Made by a program: the position numbers and the translations under genes. The notes beneath the pieces are model-generated. The model was not told the DNA's origin. It worked only from the letters and a program-made list of their open reading frames with translations, and ran no database searches. A stretch of DNA of 64,000 nucleotides from Ruminococcus_G sp964621905. GTDB taxonomy: Bacteria > Bacillota > Clostridia > Lachnospirales > Lachnospiraceae. Shown here one piece after another: positions 33,423-41,995 of this stretch. Each line of letters starts with the position of its first letter. Position 1 is the stretch's first letter. The stretch is taken from positions 222,225 through 286,224 of the forward strand of contig CAZUNG010000004.1 in assembly GCA_964621905.1 (NCBI GenBank), given 5' to 3'.

Positions 33423-34361
33423 ATGGTCAAGGTGGATTTAATCACCGGCTTTCTGGGAGCCGGAAAAACTACATTTATTAAAAAGTATGCCGATTATTTT
33501 ATTAAGAAGGGCCAGAAAATCAATATCATCGAAAATGAATTCGGCAATGTGAGCGTGGATTCTATTATACTGAAGGATGAAGCATGTGACATCACCCAGC
33601 TGTCCGGCGGATGCATGTGCTGCACTGCCAAAGTTGCATTTCAGAATATGCTGCTCGATATGTCGGCTGAGGGCTATGACCGCATTCTGGTCGAGCCATC
33701 CGGTATCTACGATGTCGATGAATTTTTTGAGATCATGCTGACAGAACCCGTGAAAGACTGCTGCCAGATCGGAAGCATTCTGACGATCGCGGACGCCCGT
33801 TTCGACGATAAACTCTCTGAGGAAGCACAGTATATCATGTTTTCTCAGCTTCTGTGTACCGGCAAACTGATCATGAGCAAAACGCAGACGGCAGATCAGG
33901 CCGTCCAGGACGCAACTCTGAAAAAGCTGAATCAGATCATTTCAGACCGCGGCAGCAGCCGCATCTTCGGTGATGATGTCTGCCGCAAAAACTGGGACGA
34001 TCTCACAGATGAAGATTTTGAATCCTTTATATCCTGCGGCTACCAGCTGATTGAGCATGAGCGTGAATTCATGCAGCATGGCCGCGTCTTTACAGCGAGA
34101 GTCATGGCACACCTCTGCGCAGATGAGCGCGACCTGAAAGAACGTATGCAAAAGCTGCTTTCCGACCCGGTATACGGAAATATTCTCCGCATTAAAGGGC
34201 ATATCGCCGACACAGACGGCAACTGGTACGAGATCAACTGTTCCCTGGACGGTTTCTATATCCGGTCATCCAATGTCAAAAAGGGACTGTTCATCGTCAT
34301 CGGTCAGGACCTTGAGGAAGATGCCATTCAGAATGCCTTTATCCCCCGGAGAAGGAAATAG
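33423..34361 (+). CDS. CobW/COG0523 metallochaperone GTPase (copy 1)
   Basis: The 312-residue protein has Walker A GFLGAGKTTFI, the metal-binding CxCC motif (LSGGCMCCTAK), and a C-terminal domain. COG0523 proteins hydrolyse GTP to hand zinc, cobalt or another metal to a client enzyme. It lies 9 bases after the AraC gene and faces UroD copy 2. A UroD-type zinc enzyme is a plausible client; this is inference. Confidence 0.88.
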   Translation: MVKVDLITGFLGAGKTTFIKKYADYFIKKGQKINIIENEFGNVSVDSIILKDEACDITQLSGGCMCCTAKVAFQNMLLDMSAEGYDRILVEPSGIYDVDEFFEIMLTEPVKDCCQIGSILTIADARFDDKLSEEAQYIMFSQLLCTGKLIMSKTQTADQAVQDATLKKLNQIISDRGSSRIFGDDVCRKNWDDLTDEDFESFISCGYQLIEHEREFMQHGRVFTARVMAHLCADERDLKERMQKLLSDPVYGNILRIKGHIADTDGNWYEINCSLDGFYIRSSNVKKGLFIVIGQDLEEDAIQNAFIPRRRK

Positions 34362-34388
34362 AAAAGAGCAGAACTTCTGCTGCAGCAC

Positions 34389-34445
34389 AAAAAGAACGGT
34401 CTGCCGGGAGCGTACAGCTCCAGTATAAGCAGATCGTTCTTTTTA
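34389..34445. terminator. Terminator between CobW copy 1 and UroD copy 2
   Basis: AAAAAGAACGGTCTGC and GCAGATCGTTCTTTTT (one mismatch) form a long stem with A and T tracts on both outer sides, suited to stop transcripts from both convergent genes. Confidence 0.8.
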
Positions 34446-34476
34446 TAAAATTAAGTATATGGCACAGCCATATATG

Positions 34477-35574
34477 TTATGCATTCCAGTTATCTGCAAT
34501 ACACTCTTTCATAATCTCTACACAGCGTTTCGCCTTATCCACGTTATTGTGGATGGTATAGGCATCACGGATCGTAAGTTCAACCGTACAGTCTTTTGCA
34601 CATTTCAGTGTTTTTGTAATATGTGCACGCCATGCGTCTTCATCCAGAACTTCTGAAACGCCGATATAATTCGGGCTTGGTTTTCTCTGATAGATGGTTT
34701 TTCTTCCTGCCAGCACCTCACCCATGAACTCTTCGTTCGTCCACGGAGAAATAGAAGCTTTTCTCAGGTTCTTCAGCTGGCTCAGGCATGGCCACAGACG
34801 CTCCAGCGGGTCGCAGCATCCAAAAGATACCAGACCAAAGCGGTCAGCAACTTTTTTATAAGAATCCCATACCATCGATTCAAACATTTCCTGGGACACA
34901 TTGATCGTCTCCTGAGAATCCATATGCAACCAGATCTGATTGAGATCTACCGGTCCTTCGGACGGCAGTTCATCGGTCAGGCAGATGGAACCCTGGTTAC
35001 ATTCTTCATATCCTGAAGTCGGATAGAGAAGTCCGCTGTCCCGCCACTCTTCAAAGAATTTCAGGTAATCATCTGCAAGCTGACTCAGAACCTGAACGAA
35101 TTCGTCCGGATAATCATACAGTGCATAGCACATATTCTGCATCCCCATAATATGTACAAGATCCTGTGTCAGCCAGCATGTCAGAGATTTCCCGACATGT
35201 TTTACGGGGAGGATATCGCCGAATGCGTCCTCTGCTGCTTTAAAGTACTCATTCGTCTCATCAACTTTAATCTTAAACTCTGACGGCTTAAATTTGTCAA
35301 TCTCTTCGCCGAGCTCTTCCACCTGTTCCGTGAAATGCTGTCCCAGACCGCCGTCAGACGCCACCTCTTTCTGTACGTCAAATCCCCACGGTTTCAGGTC
35401 CAGATCCCACCATACGCCGAAATACGGTGCAACTACCTTATCATCATCAAGAACCTGCATGTTATAAAAATTGTGAAGCAGACGTTCTTCAATTCTGCGG
35501 GCCATCGGATCCTCACACTGCATCTGCGGGAATAAAACTTCCTGTGTAAAGTTATCAATTTCCAGATGAATCAT
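34477..35574 (-). CDS. Uroporphyrinogen decarboxylase superfamily protein, methyltransferase-like (copy 2)
   Basis: The 365-residue protein is a paralogue of the one at 30925. It carries Cys253 and Cys254 in FGCCDPLERLW, followed by LKNLRKASISPWTNEEF, the same layout as copy 1. The paired Cys, not the HemE motif, indicates a metal-dependent methyl transfer role. It is co-transcribed with the SGNH hydrolase 50 bases upstream. No corrinoid protein is near. Confidence 0.75.
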   Translation of the reverse strand: MIHLEIDNFTQEVLFPQMQCEDPMARRIEERLLHNFYNMQVLDDDKVVAPYFGVWWDLDLKPWGFDVQKEVASDGGLGQHFTEQVEELGEEIDKFKPSEFKIKVDETNEYFKAAEDAFGDILPVKHVGKSLTCWLTQDLVHIMGMQNMCYALYDYPDEFVQVLSQLADDYLKFFEEWRDSGLLYPTSGYEECNQGSICLTDELPSEGPVDLNQIWLHMDSQETINVSQEMFESMVWDSYKKVADRFGLVSFGCCDPLERLWPCLSQLKNLRKASISPWTNEEFMGEVLAGRKTIYQRKPSPNYIGVSEVLDEDAWRAHITKTLKCAKDCTVELTIRDAYTIHNNVDKAKRCVEIMKECIADNWNA

Positions 35575-35624
35575 CGGACGTTCGCCCTTACATGAGTTAT
35601 GTGCAATCCATTCCTGGCTGCGTT

Positions 35625-36254
35625 TTACATTTGTCTTAGTTTAACTTCCAACGCATCCGCAAGTTTCCTGTGACCTTCTTTGTCCAGGTGAACCCCGTCT
35701 TCTTTGCACGGTCCTGTAACTTTCATTGCATTCAGATATTCGCATCCAAACGTTTCCGCCACTTTCCGGTATTCTTTGTCCAGCTGTCCGGATACTTTCA
35801 CCGATTCCTCATCAAAGTATCCTTCCATCGCATCCCCCACATAATCTGTGGTAACGCCCGGAGGGCAGACAATCAAAATCTTCGGGACTTTCCTCCCGTC
35901 CCACATCTGCGGTGACTGTACCGTCCTGATATTCCGTTCCAGAGCTTTGGCAATCTCAATCGCCGAGTTTCTGAACTTCCGTTTTGTGTCATTCGTGCCA
36001 AGCATAATCACAAAAATATCGATTGGATCATGTGTACACAAAAGCATTGGCAGCACTTTGCTTCCGTTCCTGTCCAGTTCCAGACAGTCGTCGAGTGCAT
36101 TCGTGCGGCCCTTTAATCCTTCCTCTATAATACGGCAGTCCAGAAATCTCTGACTGATAAGCCCCGTAAAACGTACATCCGCAGGAAATCTTCCTGTTGA
36201 GACCGCATCATATCCCCAGGTAAGGGAATCGCCAAAAAACATAATTGTTTTCAT
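35625..36254 (-). CDS. SGNH/GDSL hydrolase
   Basis: The 209-residue protein shows the four SGNH blocks: GDSLTWGYD (Ser nucleophile), the Gly of block II near LKGRTNAL, LGTNDTKRKF (Asn) and DGVHLDKEGH (Asp-x-x-His). It is a cytoplasmic esterase, with no signal peptide, that probably removes acyl groups from a sugar or small molecule. It precedes UroD copy 2. Confidence 0.88.
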   Translation of the reverse strand: MKTIMFFGDSLTWGYDAVSTGRFPADVRFTGLISQRFLDCRIIEEGLKGRTNALDDCLELDRNGSKVLPMLLCTHDPIDIFVIMLGTNDTKRKFRNSAIEIAKALERNIRTVQSPQMWDGRKVPKILIVCPPGVTTDYVGDAMEGYFDEESVKVSGQLDKEYRKVAETFGCEYLNAMKVTGPCKEDGVHLDKEGHRKLADALEVKLRQM

Positions 36255-36322
36255 TCATTTGTCCTCCTGTCAGTTATTTCATCTATTATACACCCAGATT
36301 CTTTCCCTTTCAAATAGAGAAA

Positions 36323-36356
36323 AGGTGTCTCTGAAAATCTTCAGAGGCACCTTTAT
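36323..36356 (-). terminator. Terminator of the binding-protein gene
   Basis: Arms AAAGGTGTCTCTGAA (36323-36337) and TTCAGAGGCACCTTT (36342-36356, one mismatch) form a stem followed on the minus strand by TCTCTATTTG. It lies 8 bases after the stop. Confidence 0.75.
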
Positions 36357-36363
36357 CAATCTG

Positions 36364-37419
36364 CTATTGCGCTGCGACAATCTCATCAAAGTTTTCAGCC
36401 GTCATATCTTCCAGTTCAATGTTTGTTCTTTCATCAATTTCTTCACCTTTGTATACTCGCTCGGCAATCTCGCCGCACAGTGTACCAATGCTTGGCCAGC
36501 TCACGAAAATTGCGTAATCCTCATCGCCGTCCTGGATCGGATATCCATCTTCCGCTCCCAGATGTACGACGCCGACGGATGTAACATCCTCATTCATCTT
36601 GGCAGCTTTCAGTGCTTCAATTGCACCGGCAATCATTGTGCTGTTTGCAGAAACGATACAATTAATTTTTTCACCATGCGTCTGAATCCAGTCTTCTGTC
36701 ACCTGCATTGCTGTCGCCGCATCAAAATCTCCTGTCTGAGAAGAAAGGACTGTCAGGTCGTCACGCGATTCGATTCCCTGCATAAAACCTTCTTCACGCT
36801 GTACGGATGCCTCACGCCCCGGTGTTCCCTGCAGGTAACAGATATTCGAGTTTTCCGGCAGATTTTCTGCACACCACTCGCCCTGTCTTTTCCCCAGCTC
36901 AACTTCGTCAAATCCGACAAACTTCCATTCGCCTCCGGATGCCTCAGTACCAACCATGAATACCGGGATTCCCTCCTCATTACAAGCCTTCACTGAAGTT
37001 GTATTTCCTTCTGTATCAACGCCGATGATAAACATCATATCGACGCCTTTGCTTAAAAGAGTCTCAACATTTGTCGTCTGTTTTTCGATATCTTTCGCAG
37101 AATCAGCGGTCAGCGCTTCCACTTTGTCTGCGCCCACTGATTTTGCGAATTCATCGCTTTCCACGTATTCGATAAATTTCTGCATCGCCGGATAGCACGC
37201 GGTATCGCCGTTATCGATATTCACAAATCCCACACGATAGACATATTCTCCCTCTGTTTCGTTTGCCTCGCCTGAATCAGAACTGCTCTGCTGTTTCGTT
37301 TCACCGTCGCCACTTTTTGCACTGCCGCCGCTGTTCCCTCCGCATCCGGCCAGCGCGCCAATACCAAACATAGCTGCCGCAATCACTGCCAATACTCTTT
37401 TTCCCATATTCCTTTTCAT
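36364..37419 (-). CDS. Sugar-type ABC substrate-binding lipoprotein (orphan)
   Basis: The 351-residue protein has a signal peptide and lipobox (GALAGCGGN) and a ribose-binding-like fold. Most of its mature part is nearly the same as the binding protein at 47518 (shared blocks include CYPAMQKF, ESDEFAKSVGADKVEA and CGEIAE). No permease or ATPase gene lies beside it, so it probably feeds the ABC importer at 48626-51090 or another permease. It sits behind the double operator next to a LacI-type regulator. Ribosome site AGGAGG precedes the ATG. Confidence 0.9.
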   Translation of the reverse strand: MKRNMGKRVLAVIAAAMFGIGALAGCGGNSGGSAKSGDGETKQQSSSDSGEANETEGEYVYRVGFVNIDNGDTACYPAMQKFIEYVESDEFAKSVGADKVEALTADSAKDIEKQTTNVETLLSKGVDMMFIIGVDTEGNTTSVKACNEEGIPVFMVGTEASGGEWKFVGFDEVELGKRQGEWCAENLPENSNICYLQGTPGREASVQREEGFMQGIESRDDLTVLSSQTGDFDAATAMQVTEDWIQTHGEKINCIVSANSTMIAGAIEALKAAKMNEDVTSVGVVHLGAEDGYPIQDGDEDYAIFVSWPSIGTLCGEIAERVYKGEEIDERTNIELEDMTAENFDEIVAAQ

Positions 37420-37562
37420 CCCGATCGTTCCTCCTGCTCTTTTACTTTTATTATTCCTTGTCTCATTGCCATTATACGCGTGGCTGCACTGGTCACCGTC
37501 CCAATACGTAATATCTGATTCAGATCCCCCCCTCCTTCAACGTTATATGATCTTACATCGTT
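37420..37562 (-). other. Long 5' leader of the orphan binding-protein gene
   Basis: Between the second operator copy and the start codon lie about 150 bases. A GGAGGGGGG run near 37528-37536 looks like a ribosome site but no start codon follows at a proper distance. Within this leader I see no clear hairpin or riboswitch. An open frame of 71 codons that ends at the start codon is rejected below. Confidence 0.4.
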
Positions 37563-37568
37563 TACCCG

Positions 37569-37593
37569 CAGTTGTTCGCGCGCACAGTTATGA
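37569..37593. promoter_or_regulatory. Operator copy 2 (LacI-type dyad)
   Basis: A 25-base element with the core TGTTCGCGCGCACA, a near-perfect palindrome (6 of 7 base pairs match) with central CG as LacI-family operators have. It is identical over all 25 bases to the copy at 37631-37655. The centres are 62 bases apart, near six helical turns. Confidence 0.7.
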
Positions 37594-37630
37594 GTTTTTA
37601 AAAACTGTTTGCAGCAATTCTGTAATAACA

Positions 37631-37655
37631 CAGTTGTTCGCGCGCACAGTTATGA
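37631..37655. promoter_or_regulatory. Operator copy 1 (LacI-type dyad at the transcription start)
   Basis: Identical to the copy at 37569-37593. It begins about eight bases after the -10 hexamer of the promoter at 37663-37691, covering the expected start site, so binding would block transcription. The LacI-type gene next door is the obvious candidate repressor. Confidence 0.72.
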
Positions 37656-37662
37656 TAACTTT

Positions 37663-37691
37663 ATATTAACTGAAATCGTCTGTCCTGTCAA
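37663..37691 (-). promoter_or_regulatory. Sigma-A promoter of the orphan binding-protein gene
   Basis: On the minus strand TTGACA (37686-37691) and TAATAT (37663-37668) are 17 bases apart. The promoter overlaps the end region of the LacI-type gene's downstream flank. Confidence 0.75.
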
Positions 37692-37747
37692 TGGTTTTTG
37701 TGTACTTTGCCGTATTATCCATAAATCCCCTTTATTTTTTGGTATTT

Positions 37748-38773
37748 TTACTCAAAGCAGGCTTCATTATATATGTTGACATCCAGTATTTTCCTGGGCT
37801 CACACGTCCCGTAGCGGAACGCATCCCGCAGCAGAGACAGTGAATAATAGCTCTGCATGTAGACATCCTGATCAATGATATAGTCAAAAACTCCTTTTTT
37901 CAGGTATTCAATCGTCTCCGGTGCCGTATCATGACAGACAACAAATGGCCGATGCCGAAGTGAATGCGTTTCCAAAAAAGCACCGCAGGCTTCATTCGGC
38001 TCCACCGACATATAAATCCCCCGAATATTCTCTTCTTCCTGAAAAATTTCTTCCAGGCATTGATAGGTGACACCATAATTCTGGTGGGTGTGGAATACCT
38101 TCCACTGATCTTCCTGAAATCCCCGCTTTTTCAATTCATAGACAAATCCGTCAACACGCTCCTGATGTGCATGATACTGAGGAATCCCACAGCCAATTAC
38201 GATTTTTTCTCCCGGCCTTATGAGACTTGCCATGATATTTCCCGCAACTCTCCCGCTTTGATAAAGATCCTGTCCTACAAAACAGGTCCTCTGACTCTCC
38301 GGAATATCCGAATTAAAGGTAATGACCGGAATACCCCTCTTTACCAGACTGTTAATCTTGTCCGATATTTCAGAAAGGCTTGGCGCTTTGACTGCAAATC
38401 CACAGACTCCCTCCTGAATCATTGTATCTATTTTTTGTAAAAATTCTTCCGCATCGGATGTACTGCACATCGCAACTTCGACTGCAATTCCAAAATCCTT
38501 CAGCTCTTTTTTGGCATCGTTAATGCCCTTCATAATCTTGGCGTTATAATCTTCAGAATTTGTTTTTTGAAACACTGCACATACTTTTTTTTCATTTTTA
38601 CTGTATGCAAGGGCACTCGCAATTTTATTTCGTTCATAGTTCAAGACCTTCAGCGCTTCGCGAACGCGTTGCTCCACATCCGGTCTGACATTTCCCCTGT
38701 TGTTAACGACACGGTCAACGGTTCCTCTTGACACTCCGGCATACTTTGCCACCTGTTCCAATGTCACTTTCAT
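37748..38773 (-). CDS. LacI-family transcriptional regulator
   Basis: The 341-residue protein has an N-terminal LacI HTH (VTLEQVAKYAGVSRGTVDRVVNNRGNV) and a periplasmic-binding-like effector domain (VCAVFQKTNSEDYNAKIMKGINDAKKELKDFG, then GIPVITFNSDIPESQRTCFVGQDLYQSGRVAGNIM). It likely binds a sugar. The twin operators downstream and the lipoprotein gene suggest it regulates that gene. Confidence 0.92.
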   Translation of the reverse strand: MKVTLEQVAKYAGVSRGTVDRVVNNRGNVRPDVEQRVREALKVLNYERNKIASALAYSKNEKKVCAVFQKTNSEDYNAKIMKGINDAKKELKDFGIAVEVAMCSTSDAEEFLQKIDTMIQEGVCGFAVKAPSLSEISDKINSLVKRGIPVITFNSDIPESQRTCFVGQDLYQSGRVAGNIMASLIRPGEKIVIGCGIPQYHAHQERVDGFVYELKKRGFQEDQWKVFHTHQNYGVTYQCLEEIFQEEENIRGIYMSVEPNEACGAFLETHSLRHRPFVVCHDTAPETIEYLKKGVFDYIIDQDVYMQSYYSLSLLRDAFRYGTCEPRKILDVNIYNEACFE

Positions 38774-38858
38774 ATCCTTTCAGCCTCCCTTCTTACTTCA
38801 GGTAATTTTTACTATACGGGTAAATATTCCAAAAGTAAAGAGGGACTTTTTTCAATCT

Positions 38859-38890
38859 AAAAGCCGCCCACTTACCAGCGGACGGCTTTT
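38859..38890 (-). terminator. Terminator of the C45 hydrolase unit
   Basis: AAAAGCCGCCC (38859-38869) pairs with GGACGGCTTTT (38880-38890, one mismatch). It lies 24 bases after the hydrolase stop; the flank on the minus strand is AGATTG, so termination may be weak. Confidence 0.6.
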
Positions 38891-38914
38891 AGGAGATTAA
38901 CACAAAGCAGCAGT

Positions 38915-40000
38915 TTAGATATGATAATGCTCATATTCATTTTCGCACGGATTTCCTTGACAAAAATAAATGTCTCCCGTTGTCAGATTTACGATCATGG
39001 AGAATACCGTTCCCATCCGCAACCCCTCAGGAACCTTAGAGTTGTCATGGCGGCAAATAGAATTTGGAAACTCCACGTGATCCGTCAAAACTTCTTTGAC
39101 ATGATCCGCACTGATATAGTTACCCATTCTCCGCAGCAGTTTATCAGCCCTTCCAAGCCTGACAAAGCTGTCTGTCAGCTTATACTTTGTGGTATCTTTT
39201 CTCGGCAGGATCGGCAGCCTGGGACTCAGAAAATGGTTCGTATGTACGATGATTCCATCTTCCGGATACAGAACATCAAAATCTTCGTTTTCAATCTCTA
39301 CATCAACACACTCCCCGTTTTTATGCCCCAGCATAAAGTTCGCGCAGCAGCCCAGAGGCATCCGGGTAACCTCAGTCAGCGCCTCTGCCAATGTCTCACA
39401 GTCCATGATCGCCCGCATGGCAATGTGCAGCGGAAGTCCGCTGGGCGCCTGGTCCGTGGATAAGGCATTCAGATAAACATTCAGGCCCGCACTGTTAAAA
39501 CCGGTTTTTCCGATAATTCCAGCCTCCGTCACCATAAAGATCGTTGGTTTTCCGTTTTTCTGATGAATTTTCATCATAACCATATTGGCTCTCTGACTGG
39601 TTTTCCAGTCCCAGTTGTGGGCACAGAGTGCCTCGCCGTTCATCGCACGGTCACGGGTAATGCCGATAGAGGTGCACCCCCCGTCCTGTTTATCGAACTC
39701 CTTTCCCACAAACACAATCTCACTGCGGCAGTTCAGTGCTAAAATATCTTCAAACCCGAAACCGGAACCATCTGCCACCCCGCGGATTTCTTCCAGATAG
39801 TCTGCATGATAGTCCCTGATCACATCGATAAACTTTCTGGAAAGTTCCTTTGCCCTGCTCCATTTCAGATCTGAATAATCCATAAACATTTTTTTATAAC
39901 ATTCAATACTTCCCTGGATCTGCTCACGGAAATTTTTGCCTTCCTGATAACCGATTTCATAGGAAGTTCCTTCGATTTCAATATAAGGGAAACTACTCAT
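38915..40000 (-). CDS. C45 family autoproteolytic acyltransferase/hydrolase
   Basis: The 361-residue protein belongs to the acyl-CoA:6-aminopenicillanic acid acyltransferase (AAT) family. The N-terminal-nucleophile Cys is Cys109 in DGGCTSIGITRD, where autocleavage would form the active enzyme; HNWDWKTSQRANMVMM and NVYLNALS fit the pocket. Substrates are N-acyl amides or peptides; the native substrate is unknown. It lies 2 bases downstream of the DUF1097 gene. Ordinary signal peptides are absent. Confidence 0.85.
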   Translation of the reverse strand: MSSFPYIEIEGTSYEIGYQEGKNFREQIQGSIECYKKMFMDYSDLKWSRAKELSRKFIDVIRDYHADYLEEIRGVADGSGFGFEDILALNCRSEIVFVGKEFDKQDGGCTSIGITRDRAMNGEALCAHNWDWKTSQRANMVMMKIHQKNGKPTIFMVTEAGIIGKTGFNSAGLNVYLNALSTDQAPSGLPLHIAMRAIMDCETLAEALTEVTRMPLGCCANFMLGHKNGECVDVEIENEDFDVLYPEDGIIVHTNHFLSPRLPILPRKDTTKYKLTDSFVRLGRADKLLRRMGNYISADHVKEVLTDHVEFPNSICRHDNSKVPEGLRMGTVFSMIVNLTTGDIYFCQGNPCENEYEHYHI

Positions 40001-40002
40001 CT

Positions 40003-40533
40003 TTACGCTCCTTTACTCTTTTGCTTTCCTTCGACCCAGCCTCTGAAAGCAATCGTCATCCATCCATAAATCAGACCCAGTGTCAGGTAAACCATTTCTG
40101 TAATCAAACAGTTTACAAAGGTGGCTCCAGGAACGTAATTCATAAACAGGAAAAAGGTACCACAGGAAATATAACAGGCTGCCAGATGATTGAACACCCC
40201 TGGCAGCAGCTCATAATAAAATAACAGCCATGCGACAATGAAAACAGCCGGCACTGATGCAAAGGCTCCGAGCGCTCCAAACAATCCTCCCATCACAAAA
40301 ATGATGATTCCGGCTACAATACCGACAATAAACGCGACAAATGATTTAATTCCGCCTTTGATGTTGCAGCCTGACATAAAATATGTAGGCCATGCAAGAA
40401 ACACGATAGCTAAAAATCCTAAATTGGCAGCCGGCGGAAATATTCCATGGAATAAAATATCCAGGAACTGCACAGAACACGCCTGAAGACCTACAAATAG
40501 TGCAATCGGAGTAAGTTTTTTAATTTTTTCCAT
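40003..40533 (-). CDS. DUF1097 membrane protein
   Basis: The 176-residue protein has about five membrane segments and matches the DUF1097 pattern (FLAWPTYFMSGCNIKGG, then LGLIYGWMTIAFRGWVEG). Its function is unknown; members are found with hydrolases and may be permeases. Its stop is two bases before the C45 hydrolase start, so the two are one translation unit and may move and hydrolyse the same amide. Confidence 0.78.
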   Translation of the reverse strand: MEKIKKLTPIALFVGLQACSVQFLDILFHGIFPPAANLGFLAIVFLAWPTYFMSGCNIKGGIKSFVAFIVGIVAGIIIFVMGGLFGALGAFASVPAVFIVAWLLFYYELLPGVFNHLAACYISCGTFFLFMNYVPGATFVNCLITEMVYLTLGLIYGWMTIAFRGWVEGKQKSKGA

Positions 40534-40557
40534 TCTATCCCTCCCAATATTACGTTT

Positions 40558-41649
40558 CTATTCCAATACGGAAAGAAAACAGTCCAGTGATTTTTGTATC
40601 AAACCAGGGGAAAGTCCCTGTACGATAAAGACGATACGCGACGTATGATCCTCATCCGGCCATTCTTTCAGATGCATTGGCGGAGTAATATGACTCTGTA
40701 CCGCGTTCAGCACGACCGGTCCCAGCGCCCCGGGAACATTCAGCAGTCCTTTAATCCGCAGAATCTCTTTTCCATGGCGATGCAGCAGTGCAGAAAGCCA
40801 GATGGCAAATGCAGTCCAGTTCAGCGGCTTCTCAGTGCGAATGGCAAATGTCCAAATCTCGCCCGCCTCCTCATTTTTGTCCTTATGATACCCGCGGATC
40901 ATGATATTTTTTCTGTTTCCGCCCTTTTCCTGATACCGGCCTGCTGAACGGCTGGACTTCAGAACTTCAATCCTCGGCAGACGTTTTAGCCAGTGCTGCA
41001 CTTCCGAGGACTTCGTCTCCGGATCAAAGGGATCGATATCAAACAGCTGCGTCCACAGAGATTTTGAGCTGTTGGCATCCAGCACCATCGCCATCGGATT
41101 AACTGCATGGATCTTTTCACGGGTACACGCAATCTCCTCCGCCGTTGCAATATCCGTCTTCGTGAGCACCAGACGGTCCGCAATGGCCGCCTGACGCATA
41201 CTTTCCTCATGTTCGCAAAGCTGCTGGGCTCCAAACATGGCATCGATCGTTGCAATGATATTGGCAAGACGAACCTGTCTCTTCAGCAGCAGATCCCCGT
41301 CCAGTGTCATGGCAATGGGCGTGGGGTCCGCCAGTCCGGTAGTCTCAATGACCACCCGCTCAAAAGGGGCGATCATTCCGCGGTCGCGGTTATCGATCAG
41401 CTCCCGCAGTCCGGTCTGAAGATCTTCCCTCAGGGTACAGCAAATACATCCGTTTTTCAGTACGATTGTACTTTCCGTCAGTTTCTGCACAAAGAGATGA
41501 TCCAGTGATACCTCACCCAATTCATTGACGATCACTGCAACTCCTGCTCCGCCCTCACAGCTCAGCAGCCGTTGTAAAAGTGTGGTTTTTCCACTTCCTA
41601 AAAACCCTGTTACTACCGTAACCGGAATCCTGTCATCCATTTTGCTCAC
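40558..41649 (-). CDS. CobW/COG0523 metallochaperone GTPase (copy 2)
   Basis: The 363-residue protein has Walker A VTGFLGSGKTTLLQRLL, the CxCC motif (NGCICCTLRED), the ESTGLADP-like switch (IETTGLADPTPIA) and the C-terminal CobW domain (FAIRTEKPLNWTAFAIWLSALL). It is longer than copy 1 and only distantly related. It starts inside the stop of the 109-residue gene (ATGA) and is followed by the DUF1097 gene after 24 bases. Confidence 0.88.
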   Translation of the reverse strand: MSKMDDRIPVTVVTGFLGSGKTTLLQRLLSCEGGAGVAVIVNELGEVSLDHLFVQKLTESTIVLKNGCICCTLREDLQTGLRELIDNRDRGMIAPFERVVIETTGLADPTPIAMTLDGDLLLKRQVRLANIIATIDAMFGAQQLCEHEESMRQAAIADRLVLTKTDIATAEEIACTREKIHAVNPMAMVLDANSSKSLWTQLFDIDPFDPETKSSEVQHWLKRLPRIEVLKSSRSAGRYQEKGGNRKNIMIRGYHKDKNEEAGEIWTFAIRTEKPLNWTAFAIWLSALLHRHGKEILRIKGLLNVPGALGPVVLNAVQSHITPPMHLKEWPDEDHTSRIVFIVQGLSPGLIQKSLDCFLSVLE

Positions 41650-41975
41650 TCCTTCAACTGTTGTATTGCTTCCAGATAATCCTCATCCAGCGGATCTACC
41701 GGACACATGCCAATCAGATCCGCCGCCATCCAGACGTGAGCAAGATCATCCACCACCTTTGACTGCCCGGTTGGCCCCTGGATGGTGAGCTTTGTATAAA
41801 AATCCCTTAATTTCGTCCTGCCCGGAGACAACAGTATATTTACCATCCGCACCAGATTGGCCCGTTCACCGGTTCTTGTGACTTCATCGCCGGTCCCGAT
41901 TCCATCTGGATTCCCGGCACGGTCCAACCAGTCGGCGCCTCCATTCAGCACACCACATGCTGCACACATCATCAT
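41646..41975 (-). CDS. Small conserved-looking protein coupled to CobW copy 2
   Basis: The 109-residue protein has an N-terminal CAACG pair near residues 4-7 and a C-terminal acidic tail (MCPVDPLDEDYLEAIQQLKE). I do not recognise a family. The intact frame, the AGGAGGGATGATG ribosome region before its start and the four-base overlap with CobW copy 2 argue that it is a real gene. The Cys pair near the N-terminus could bind the metal that the GTPase carries; that is inference. Confidence 0.6.
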   Translation of the reverse strand: MMMCAACGVLNGGADWLDRAGNPDGIGTGDEVTRTGERANLVRMVNILLSPGRTKLRDFYTKLTIQGPTGQSKVVDDLAHVWMAADLIGMCPVDPLDEDYLEAIQQLKE

Positions 41976-41995
41976 CCCTCCTGACCTTTCATGCA

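Noticed and set aside
30925..35574. HemE uroporphyrinogen decarboxylase for haem synthesis
   Set aside because: Both proteins have Cys-rich motifs in place of the HemE signature and no haem genes are nearby.
37416..37631. A 71-codon frame starting with GTG at 37631 and ending at the orphan binding-protein start
   Set aside because: Its first codons lie inside an operator copy and there is no ribosome site before the GTG; the sequence is leader DNA. The ATGA overlap with the next gene is probably chance.
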